Source: Manduca sexta (Eukaryota > Arthropoda > Insecta > Lepidoptera > Sphingidae). From it: a stretch of DNA of 64,000 nucleotides. Positions within the stretch are counted from its first letter, which is position 1. Each line of letters starts with the position of its first letter. The notes below the pieces were generated by a model that saw nothing but the letters and a program-made list of their open reading frames with translations, ran no database searches and was not told where the DNA came from. Below, piece after piece: positions 23,937 to 35,300 of the stretch. Both the position numbers and the translations under genes were made by a program. The DNA lies in NCBI RefSeq assembly GCF_014839805.1, contig NC_051134.1:12307170-12371169 (forward strand), in the 5' to 3' direction.

Positions 23937-26900
23937 TAAATTTTCTTAATAGTACGACTAATGTAGATAAACAAAGCTTTATACATTTGAATATTGGATA
24001 ATATATCTTCCAATTGGCGGGGAATACTTTCAATGTTACTATTTACACATGTACCACTATCACATAAATCGTTCGCTAATAATAAACGGTCAATTCAAAC
24101 GCAGGGCACCGAAGTACGATATGATCCAAATCAGCATTTGCTTGATTAAAGTAAGAACATCTGTTACTATTCACTAAATGAAGTCTATAAAGATGTGCTG
24201 GAGTCAAACAGTGTCCCAACCTCATGCGTGTGATGCAGCTAAAAACTTTCTGTCAATATATTTGTGTTGATGATACCAAGGTTTCGTTGGTAATTCTTTC
24301 TGTATTTTGCTGTACCATTTTCCTTTGGTCTGCAGGGTAAAGTCCCAGTATTCTTTCCATAACAGTTTATTGCTACTTTTGTACAAGCTGTAATAATCGG
24401 TAAAATGGACCTTCATCGACTCTGTGTGATCCTCATCAGGGTTCGCGTGGGTTGCCTTATCTGCTATTTCATTTCCACGTATGCCACTGTGTGATGGAAC
24501 CCACAAAAATTCTATGTTAAGGTGTTTCTCATCTCGGGTTGAGTTAACTTATTTTTAATAGCGTGCACCAAATAATTTATTTTATAGGAAATGTGGAAAT
24601 TATTTAATGAACACAAAACACTCTTAGAATCTGAAATTATTAAAATATTACTTACATTCGTATTTACATAGAGCAATGCACAATAAATTGCATATACCTC
24701 CGCTGTAAATATACTACAGTTAGTACTTATCTTCATACATTTTGTATAATTAAGTTGAGGATCATAAAATGCTGCTGTACAGTAACTATCAGTTTTGGAT
24801 CCATCTGTATATAATAAATAATAATTATTTTTGCTATTCTTAAATTCTAAAAATCAGTATTGTCATGTACAGTATTTACATGTATTATAGGACAATCAAT
24901 AAGAACTTTAAATGAATTAGTATACAATGGCCAGTTACTATATTTTTGAATATGCTTAGAATTCTTTTTAACCAAGTTATAAATTGTTTGGATTTCAGGT
25001 ATTGTCCCATGTACAAGTGAAGGAGCAGTGACTACATTAGATGAGACTGGTTCTATGTCCAGAGGACTCAATTCGAGTTGTTTGTGAAGAATGCTATTGT
25101 TTAAGGATACTATTTTCAAATAAAATCTTTGGGCCAACTGTAATCTACGCAAAACCAGAGGAGGTATACAAGTTTCTATTTCTAGTGAGTTAATAGGTGT
25201 TGATCTCATAGCTCCACAAATGAGTCGCAGCCCATGTTTTGTATCACATCTAACTTCTTTAAATGAGTTCTGCTAGCATTCATGTAGGCTAAACTGCTGT
25301 AGTCAAAGTGACTTCTAATTATACTCTTATACAACATAGCCATTGTTTTGGGTCAGACCCCAGTAAGTGCCTGCTAAATGTCTTAGTAAATTAATACCAT
25401 TTAATGCTTTTTTACAAATATGTTTAATGTGTTCATCAAACTTAAGCTTATCATCAATAATAACTCCTAAAAATTTGTGTTGTTTTACCAATGGAATTTG
25501 AGTTGTGTTGTAAAAAATATTTACATCATCTACATTTAACTGTTTACTAAAAACTAAAACTGAACTTTTGAAGGGCTAATATCAAGTTTAAGTTTATTAT
25601 GATAGAAATTGTACAACTGTTTCAGTGCATTGTTAATGTTACTTTGAGCAACATGCAAATTTTGATTTGTGCTATACAAAAGCAAGTCATCTGCAAATTG
25701 TAGGATCTTAACATTTGTTGTGTCAACATATTTTGAAATTTCTGAGGTATATAAATTATATAATAGTGGCGACAGTGTAGCCCCTTGCATAACACCTCTA
25801 TTTACACATCTAGGCCCATGCAGTTTGTCATTATACTTCACATATACAGTTCTATCACTCATAAAGTTATACAACCACTTTAAAACTTGGGCAGGTATAC
25901 CTGTGTTGTATAAAATCTGAATGAGTTCTTCTATATTAACATTATCAAAAGCACCTTTTACATCTAAAAATACACATATCATATTGGAGTGACTTAATTT
26001 AGCTTGTTTTATGTCAAATATTAATGATACAAAGCTTTCAGAACAACTTTTGCCTTTTCTGAAGCCAAACTGTACTGAAGGAATTACATTAGTTGACTCA
26101 ATGAAATAATCTAATCTTAATTTTAACATATTTTCAAATAGTTTACCCAAACATGAAGATAATGAAACTGGCCTATAAGATGTTGCACTGTTTATGGGCT
26201 TATTAGGTTTTAATATAGGAATGACACATTGAGTTTTCCAGGTAGTTGGTATTACTATTTCCTTCCACATTCTATTGTAAATACTAAGTAAAATGATTTG
26301 TGCATTCAAATGTAATTTTTTAACCAATAAATATGGAATGTCGTCTAGTCCCGAGTAGTATCTCTTCTTGATTTCAAAGATATATGTAATTCATTTAAGT
26401 TAAATGTACTATTAAGAAATGTGTTAATATCAGTTTCAGTTGCACTTTCAAATAAATAAGTTAATCTATCTTGACTGATTTGTGTTGTGTCTGTTAAATT
26501 ATTTATAAAATCAGGAACCCAGTCATCATTAAAATTTCTGTTTTTGTCACTAATCCCTATCCTCTTAAATTTTCTAACATATCCCCATATTCGAGAAATT
26601 GGTGTTAGTCTGTTGAAACTACCACATAAGTTTTGCCAAGAAGTAATGCTCTCCTCTTTTAATATTCTTTTCTTAGCAGCATCTAACTTTTTATATTTTA
26701 TCCAATTTTCTATTGTAGGCTGTGAAAAATAATCTTTCAGAGCTTTCTTAGAATTATTTACGACATCAGTACAGTTCTGATTCCACCATGGAACAGGTTT
26801 TCTAGAAATTGAGTTAATTGATCTTTTTAACTTTAGGAATAGTTTTATCTCTTAAGTTTTTAATATTTGAACAAAATTATTATACAATGTTAGGGAACTA

Positions 26901-27680
26901 TCATTGACCAGATCCAAATGCGAAAATCCGTTTTCACTCAGAGAACAGTATTCAGGCCAATTTGCTTTGCTATATATATATTTACTTTCATTTACAGGAG
27001 AGACACAGTATGATGATGGTTGCACATTTATCTCAAGAAAAGTTGGAAGGTGGTAACTACCCATTGGGTCATCATGAACATACCAATTGCAAAGATGAGC
27101 AATAGAAGAACTAGTAAGAGCCAAATCTAATGCAGCAGCCTGTCTACCAGGATAAGGGACCGTTGTTGTAGATCCATCATTTAAAATGCATAAATCACAA
27201 TCATCTATAAGGTTAAACAAGCATTTACCCCTATTGTTGTCATAATTAGATCCAAAAGCCATGTGATGAGCATTAAAATCACCCATTATAACACAAGGCC
27301 TTGGTAAGGAATTTATAAGTCTCTTCAATTTTAAATCATCAAATTGATTAGTGGGTGGACAATAAATACAAAGTAAATATATACAGCTTGTGCCAGTTTT
27401 TAATGAAATACATATATTTTGTATGGACTCATGATACAAAGTGTCTATTATACTGTACTGTAAACCATGTTTGATTAGTATACCGACTCCATGATGAGGG
27501 TTTTGGATACTTTATAATGAAAATTATATGATGGGAAATTTGGAATTCTAGTGTTGGGTTTTATCCAAGTCTCATTAAGAAGACAAATGTCAACAGACTT
27601 TTCAACTAATAAATTTTGTAATAAGGCTTTTTACTCTGCAAACTTTGTATATTATACTGTAATATTTGTAAATAATTATC
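23937..27680 (-). pseudogene. LINE ORF2, copy 2, frameshifted
   Basis: Endonuclease segment at 27439-26852, slightly longer at its C-terminus than in copy 1. Reverse transcriptase at 26327-25554 is identical in deduced sequence to copy 1, including FADD. Thumb-like segment at 25209-24847. RNase H is split between 24736-24512 and 24506-24222 by a small deletion. Breaks lie at different homopolymers from copy 1. There is no sign of selection-type divergence between the copies: the reverse transcriptase block matches residue for residue. Confidence 0.85.
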
Positions 27681-27682
27681 CA

Positions 27683-28751
27683 TTAAATTAAATTTGATAA
27701 GAATATTTCTTTAATTTTCTTAGTAGTAAGTGGAGTATTGTCGGAATTATTACCTAGAGTAACAATGGATTTCACTATTGCCTTAAGAATAATATCATTA
27801 TTAGCTATTTCCTGTACATTAAGTTCATTATCTTTAGAATTATTTGTATTTATTTTTGTGGGCAATGCAGGGAAAGATTTGTCATTATAGATAAGTGGTG
27901 TACTCACAACAGTGGCATACGAATTCTGGAAATATTTGTTTTTTTTCTCCTCCATTTTCTTCTTTTTTATTGGGCAATCTCTGGACACTGCTAAGTGGTT
28001 ACCCCACAATTTATGCACACTATTTCTTCCACGTCACATTCTTTATAAGAGTGCTTTCCAGCACATGATGAGCAATTTTGGATTCCTCGGCATACCTTTG
28101 CAGAATGGTTAAATTTAAGGCATTTGAAACATTGAAGGAGTGGAGGTATATATTGGGTAACTTGATATCTAAATAATTTTATATAAGCATACTGGGGTAA
28201 GGATGTTGAGGCAAATGTTACTATGACTGTACCCATAGGTGTTAATATACCATCCACTTTCCTCATCATTCTTTTGATCGAAATAATTTCACTGTCACAG
28301 CTGATATTCCTGTATATCTCTTCGTTACTCATATCTTTGGGTACATATCTTAATACTCCCATTTTTCAGTTAGATAGGAGGGAATGAAAGCTTTTAATTT
28401 ATTTTTAATAAAAATCTTCCATTTTCAAAAACTGTTGGCAGCTCCCGCTGTTTTGAAGGATACACCAATTTTAAAGCATTTATTCTGTGTACTCCAATTA
28501 TGCCTTTGACATTGTCACAAAACAGATTTGTTAATGTAATAGGGTTTTATTCCCCACTTTTCATTTTCAGTCGACTCAACATAAACTATATATTCACAAG
28601 TACCATTTTCCAGGAAAAGTCTCTTATAATTAGGCTTTATAAAAATTTTATATTTGTCCAAATTACTGGCCTTAGGATCACTGGTGGAAATTTTTGCATA
28701 TTTCCTTTTTTTGATATCTCCAGGGTCCTCTCCATCATTGGGAGGACCCAT
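27683..28751 (-). pseudogene. LINE ORF1 (CCHC knuckles), copy 2, frameshifted
   Basis: Homologue of 21152-22218. It opens MGPPNDGEDPGDIKKRK at 28751. The segment 28362-27991 carries the knuckles continuously through CAGKHSYKECDVEEIVCINC, then shifts frame. The tail at 28018-27683 ends IKEIFLSNLI, as in copy 1. The breaks are in the 28550-28370 region and at about 28000. Confidence 0.8.
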
Positions 28752-29506
28752 TGTGGAATACTTTATTTACAAAACTATATTACAAAGTATTTATCAATAT
28801 TTACTAGCAAAAAATAAAATAAAATTTAAGCGATATTAAAAATTGCCGCCTTATTTGACTTCCCGCCAAAAAGTCCTCAGTATCACAGATCTTACAACAT
28901 TGCGTCTAAACACAGTTGCCAGATGAGGGGTTCTGCACAAATTTGGCAGAATTTAAGGCTATGGAGGAAATTTAGGGGAAGCTTTAGAGGTATTGAATCG
29001 ATTCAGAGCTACATTACTTATGCAATATACTCCTTTTAGAGGGAAAATCCGGGATTTTTAGTCGCGAGTTCTATTGAAAATAATAAATTTTAGGGCTTTT
29101 TATCTGAAAATCCTCTATTAAAGGGTATTTTACCTTAGAGTTAGTGTATTACAAAGCAGACTTCTAGCAACATTGTATTAAAATGTCAGTTTTAGATATC
29201 TGTCAAATGTCAATTACAACAGTTTTAAAATTTGTTATTGAGTGTCTGACAGTCGAGTTTATTTATCTCTAATGATTTTATCTATATTTACTTAGTATGT
29301 CTGTCCTGCGTACATGCGCACATGTTTTATAACTCTTTACACCCTATGCACCGAATTAATAAATAAATTAAATTTATGGTAATATATAACTTTTATAAGT
29401 TGTGGTATTGAATTAAATCACAGAGCTCGTGTATGGGATTTTAAATAATCTCTGAATGTAATCATAGCCTTTGTATCTGGACTGTGCGTATATTGTTTTT
29501 GGAAAA

Positions 29507-29557
29507 ATGGAAGAAAATCATATCAACAACTTCGCACTAACATTTCAGAATAGTATG
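29507..29557 (+). CDS. Possible short first coding exon (17 codons), product unknown
   Basis: ATG at 29507 follows 'ggaaaa' and opens MEENHINNFALTFQNSM, then meets a strong donor, ATG/GTAAGTT. The equivalent in the left copy (from about 22986) lacks one GAA codon and gains bases near the donor. This creates a stop after TFQE and turns the donor into 'tgagtaag'. I could not find a convincing phase-0 continuation downstream. It may be a genuine first exon or a chance ORF. Confidence 0.3.
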
Positions 29558-29615
29558 GTAAGTTAATATTTTTTTATTATAAGTAGAAATTGTTCATTTT
29601 ATTTTTTATTATTTT

Positions 29616-31174
29616 AAAAATATTACCACAGGGATAGTGCACCTTTAATAGTTAAGACGCTTTTATTTATATAAAAATAAAAATATGGTATGTAACATGC
29701 CATCCAGGACCACTTTTATCTATTAGAGTGCCTCTTTTTAGTTACTTTTTTTTATAATTCATCTATGTTTATGTTTGGCATATTGCTAGCATGCACCAAT
29801 TATTTTGTCACATGCCTCCACTGGCACGCATTCCATTGGATCGCCATCCCTGTCTTATAAACTTCCTATGCTTGAAATAATGGTATTCACTTACAGTTAC
29901 TATGGTTCATTTTTAATAAATCTGCAGTGCATTTGTATAGAATTGGTTTATCAGTGTATTAGCCTTCACACAGTCATTATTGTGTAAGGAAAGTACAAAT
30001 TAAGGAGGTGATAATTTTCATATTATACTGATATTTGTTTGTGAGAAATAAAGATTATGCCAAATTCAAGACTGAATTGTGTCTAAATACTAGATGTAGT
30101 ACTATTAAAAAAAAATAAAATAATTTTTGCAACTTAAGAAAAAGGGAAATACAAAATGACTAAGATAATACTCTAAACCCACAATAGAGAATAAAAATAA
30201 GAATTAAAAAAATGGAAATGATGTATAAGACTTGGGTTTAAAAAAACAGTGCAGGTTACAGAAAAAAATATACAAAATTAGGCATTTTGTAGATAATCAA
30301 GGGATAAATGATGCTGGAGTTGCATTATAGTAATGTATTTATCAGATACCATTGCTTCACTTTTTTATAATTCCAGAAAAAGTACATAACAATATGTAAT
30401 ATATAAATATATTGATAATCTAATAGACAATATTATAACACGTAGAATTCATGGTAAAATAGCCTAAGCTCATTAGCTGTGCCTATGGGTTTTGACATCC
30501 ATGGGTAATGGTAACGCTTATGGTAATGGTGATGCTTTGCCAAAAGATGGGGTATTTTTTACCTTGTTTGTCATTAGAAGTTATAAAAAACATACACTCA
30601 TCACACCTTTATCCCCAAGAAATGTAAAGGCAACCAGGACACTCATTATTCACTGTGTGTGTTTGTCCTATGATGTGATAGGCAAGCCTTTGCTATATAA
30701 GGTACAAATTCCAGACTTCAGGCTGATACCAAGTAGAAGAAAAAACAATATCACTTTGCCCAACCCAAGATTTTCACTGTGGACCTCAGTGCACTAGCTG
30801 AGGTTTTGACTTCTGAAGCAGCTATAAAAAAATATTGAATAAATGTTTTAATCCTTAACTTTTATGATGATAATCTTATTGCTTTAAAAAGATAAAATAC
30901 AATGTTACTAGACATATGAGATACTATCATTGTATTTGTTATTATTTGATTGGTCATAATAACAATTATGCAATATGTTCAAAACAACATATTGAGTGAT
31001 CAGAACAATCAGCAGGTTCTGAATTAAAAGTAGTTTGTGAATTTTATTTAATTTTTTGTTTAATTTCTACTAGGATTATAAATTAATAATATATCTAATA
31101 TAGTAGTTTTATTGCAATGTTTAACATTTGTATAAACAAAAGGAACATTATTTGTGGGCTCTATTGTTAATTGA
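29616..31174. other. Intergenic DNA, AT-rich, with repeat fragments
   Basis: 'ggcatattgctagcatgcac' with 'attttgtcacatgc' (29776-29818) recurs in inverted form at 33540-33590. The stretch 30495-30810 ('tccatgggtaatggtaac', 'aggctgataccaagtagaag') resembles a decayed tRNA-like SINE. No gene supported. Confidence 0.45.
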
Positions 31175-31522
31175 TTGACCTTTGATATAGCAATTAATTT
31201 AGCTTCCTTAATGTTAATATCTAAAGATCAGATGTTCTTGTCCAGGTCATGTCTTCCTGTCTACACCAGTGTAATATCCTGCCAACAAATAGACAGAATA
31301 ATATTATACTTATTGTCCTATTTAAAGAAAGAAATAGTTAGGGATAGTGTTGTAACCAATACAGAGGACAATATCACTATGGTTATTCAAAGTAACAATG
31401 AGTTCTTGAAACTACAACTCTCTTCAAGACCACAGTTCTGTCCTCACCGCCGAGGACCTCGCCGCGTTCCCCGTCCCCCCGAGCCTTCTGATAGTAGTAG
31501 TATATGGACCGATCCTTGTTAG
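31175..31522 (+). CDS. Unidentified open frame with GC-rich end
   Basis: An open frame of about 115 codons including ILYLLSYLKKEIVRDSV and TNTEDNITMVIQSNNEFLKL. Around 31430-31500 the sequence turns GC-rich, unusual in this AT-rich DNA. There the +1 frame reads DHSSVLTAEDLAAFPVPPSL followed by LIVVVYGPILVRLTN and a good donor AAC/GTAAGCC at about 31529. A CTCTCTTCAAG acceptor-like site precedes it. This may be a real exon in the +1 frame or a decayed gene with a frameshift. I recognise no family. Confidence 0.25.
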   Translation: MTFDIAINLASLMLISKDQMFLSRSCLPVYTSVISCQQIDRIILYLLSYLKKEIVRDSVVTNTEDNITMVIQSNNEFLKLQLSSRPQFCPHRRGPRRVPRPPEPSDSSSIWTDPC

Positions 31523-32311
31523 GCTAACAAACGTAAGCCATGTAGAAAAAATAGTTACAGAGCAATACCACGTGAGGAACCAAAAAGTGAGGTCTTCATT
31601 ATCAAAGAAAAATTCAATGTAATATTTTTTCAAGTTATTTTTTCTATGAACAAGCTAAATAAAAAAACTATCTTTCTTTATAGTTGAAGTAATAAAATTG
31701 AAATACTTATATACATTGCTCTTTACCTATATTATATAGCCTGTAGTGGTGAAGGGTCCATTTAACCCGATTTCTGTCGGCTTCCCTTTTATAATTTATC
31801 TAAATCTATTTATCATTAGAACCTTTTGCAGACTGCATTTATGCATAGTATAAGTATCTATAAGTTATGTCGGGTTCCCTTTTGGAAAATTTCACCCTTC
31901 GCTATTGATAGCCTGCAGTATAAGATGAATGAAATAGTGTCCCATATTGCCATGCACTCCCTTGACACACAATTTTTAACTCAATTAAGGCGTAAAGTAG
32001 ACCACAAAACTTAATTCAGTTCTGTGCCAACTAACAAACTACTAACATTGTACATGTATAATGTAGGTTTTATGGAATAAAATACGTACGTATTTGTAGG
32101 TATTTATGGAGGAATAAGTACGTGATAAACTCCAGTGTCAAGAAAAGTAACAGCCTATATCTTTAAGTGGTGTGAATTGTGTGATAATTGTGTTTATCTA
32201 CAATATTTATTTGAACATAGTTTATATTTGTGCAACAACAAAAATAATTTTACAATATATAGGTACTTAATAAATGGTTATAATATTTAGGATTAAGTGT
32301 ACTGTGCAATA

Positions 32312-35300
32312 ATGTTTCCTAAATATTTCTATACGATTTCAAATCCGATATTCGCCTTGTTAACGTTGTTAGAATCGTGTTTATACTCATTAGTGAAATT
32401 TCGATGGGTGATTTTCATAACGAAATATGGTGAGTGGTGGCGGTTCAAAAACAAGTCTGTGGGGTTCGAAAATAGTTCGCAATCGCGATTCCAATACAAA
32501 TTGCAGTTGATTACGTGTGGTAGAAATTATTTTAGTAATAAATTGGCCACTGAGGAGTCGCATGTCACGATATTAAAGGAAGGTGACCAGACACAGGTAA
32601 GAATGTCATGTTACAAGATATAAACTGTTCTTTATGACTATATTGTACACGAACTCACATGCCAATGCGATATCTATTTTGGCATTTCTTTATAAGGGAA
32701 TCAGTAAAATTAATACAATGACGGCTCGTTTTATTATACTATACTTAACAGTTTAACGTAGTTATCGTTAAAATTTTATATTATATACGTTTTAAAACTA
32801 TTATTGTATATATCAATGTACTACGTAGTTTATTTCTTGTGGAAAGATTAATTTAAATGACAACACACAAACTGGATTCATAATATGACTCACTAGGGAC
32901 TAGCCTGCACGGTCCCCAACTTTAAGGAAACGACTTGGGATGTGTGTGACAATAAACGGAATGATGTCGTTAAACTGAATATGTCCAAGGAAACAATTTT
33001 CCGACCTTATTTACTTTTAGTTTCAGTTCCGTCTGCAGAATAAATAACGTAACGACTTCGTTCGTTTGCGTTTTATTCCTAAAGAGGTAGTACGTTCCCT
33101 CTGTGTAGACAGCTTTTGTTTATCCTATGGTGAATAGAAGGCAAGTATATCGACTTAATAGTAAAAAAAAATCATATCCTACACAACAAAAGTATTGAAA
33201 TCAAAAAATTCGTGGATAATTTATTTGTCTACCCTGCGAAATTTACAGTGGGACATTGGGAATCAATCATACAATCTCGCGGTTCAAGCGCTTAGTGCGC
33301 TGCCACAAGCCTAACGGGGCAATGACGTAGCGTCGTCCGCGAGATGCTTTGTGATGGACGTTTTCAATATTTACCTTTTTCAGATTACATAGTACTTTAG
33401 AACTATAACTGTGATAACATTGTCTTAATCTAAAATAAACAAGCACATTAAAGCCTGTAAACAAATTTGATTCAGATGTTTTTTATTGTAATATGGTAGT
33501 CTCTATACCAGGGATGGGTAACCAATAGCACGCTTACCAGTTTTTCGCATGTGACAAAATAATTCCGGCATGCGAGTAATATGCCAAGCATTTTCATTTC
33601 GGCTTCACTTCGCTTAACTCTTGAGATCAGTCGGTAATACCATATTTAAAATTCGTTAAGCGCCCTCGGTACGGAGAACGGTATTTGATAAAACACCTGC
33701 GAACAAGTCACTATGGGTATTTACCCATTATGTCCATTTGGACATAGGAGACTAAAGACAGACATAGACTAAAGGAACATAGGAATTAAACGATATTTTT
33801 GTGCATTAAAAAGGAAACATAAAATTCAATCTGCTTCATGCAGATGATTTGTGATCTTTAAATTCTCATTACGTATCGTATCCACTACACAAGCGAAAAA
33901 TACCTATCTATCCTTAATAAGTAAACCGATATAGGTACTACAGTCAATAAATACGCACCAACGATATAATAAAATGACCCTTAGTGAAGATAAGAAAGAC
34001 AGAACAATATTGCCAGAAATAAAACAAGTAGACAGATATGTTTTATGTTGTCGTTTAGGACGGTTTATGTTCAGACATAATTTTGAAACGTCATTTTGTG
34101 GTTAATGACAGGTGGGCATGTCGTATAACCACAATTCTATTTATTACTCGTCGGATATTAATTGAGAATGTTTTGGACGTTAATCGACAACCTAATAATT
34201 ACCGCTTGTAAGTAAAATATACCAAATTAATGATATTTGTACGAAAAACCAGATTGGCCTCTTCGTACTAGTAGTACATGTTAATCACACACACCTATCA
34301 CCTATTACCAGTTCGATAACACTAAACAAATGTAATGTGTAAACAGAGTAGGCGATGCGGCGATAGCCTAGTTGGGTGTGGAACGGACTGCCTAGACGAA
34401 TGTCCGCAGGTTCAAATCCCCAAGGGCACACACCTCTGACTTTTCTAAAAATCATGTGTGTATTCTTTGTGAATTTATCGTTCGCTTTAACGGTGAAGGA
34501 AAAGATCGTGAGGAAACCTGCACATCTGAGAAGTTCTCTATAAGAATATCGAAGGTGTGTGAAGTCTACCAATCCGCACTAGGCCAGCGTGGTGGACTAA
34601 GGCCTAATCACTCTCAGTAGTAGAGGAGGCCCGTGCTCATAAGTGGGCAAGTATATAATACAGGGCTGATATTATTATTATTATTAAACAGAGTAGGTAG
34701 AGACTGCCTCGGTGGCGTAGTTGTATTGCGTGCGCAGTACAATCACGTGTTTGTTTTGTGTATGCAAAGCAATTTAAATCCCCTCAGTGAACAAACGAAT
34801 TATATCTGTTTGTACTAAATCTGTTTAACGAAATTGTTTATTAATTTACCTATATTAGATCATAATACTCTCAAATATTTAACATCCATACTAATTGAAA
34901 GAGTTTCGTAATTTCCGAAGATGTAACGATTAGTTACTCTGTTTAAAGTTGTCCAATACGTAAATATTATTCGTGTATTAAAATTAAAACGATGGATCTT
35001 TCGCAGAGAAATGGCGGTGTTTAAAAGTTACGACTTTAGTGTTTATTAACTCAATCCTTCTAAGAAATAAACAAAAATACAATGTTTGCGTATATTAATT
35101 TCCTATTTTAGTTTATTTGTAAAAGGCCCGCCGTGTTCGATACTAAAGTTTACTTTCCATGTAATAAGCATTATCTCAACAAACGGTTCCCGTTTCATTA
35201 TTGTTTTTATCGTATCTTCATGTTTACCTATTTGTTTAGAATTGTGTTTATCGATTATAATAACGAAACATGACTAACGTGAAACAAAGCGAGTAAATTA

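Larger units (their letters stand above)
23811..28866 (-). mobile_element. Non-LTR retrotransposon (I/Jockey-group LINE with RNase H), copy 2
   Basis: Same element as at 17250-22330, on the minus strand, with only a six-base T run at its 3' end. ORF1 starts at 28751 and ORF2 ends near 23937. Frame breaks are in different places from copy 1, so where one copy is broken the other is often open. This includes the second zinc knuckle, continuous here, and the RNase H segment, broken here at about 24510. Confidence 0.9.
23586..29615. repeat. Duplicated block, right copy
   Basis: Second copy of 17025-23085, same orientation, immediately right of the gap. Its right end continues into unique sequence ('aaaaatattaccacaggg'), so this copy connects to the downstream locus, while the left copy connects to the aldehyde dehydrogenase side. 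The simplest reading is one locus assembled twice from two haplotypes or from noisy reads. Confidence 0.93.

Noticed and set aside
17025..29615. Tandem LINE insertion or recombination array as a biological novelty
   Set aside because: Identical flanks, a round-number gap and homopolymer indels fit an assembly artefact better.
34633..34818. Second tRNA-like head 'gcctcggtggcgtagttgta'
   Set aside because: Too short and without a clear B box; perhaps a fragment of another SINE, not a tRNA gene.
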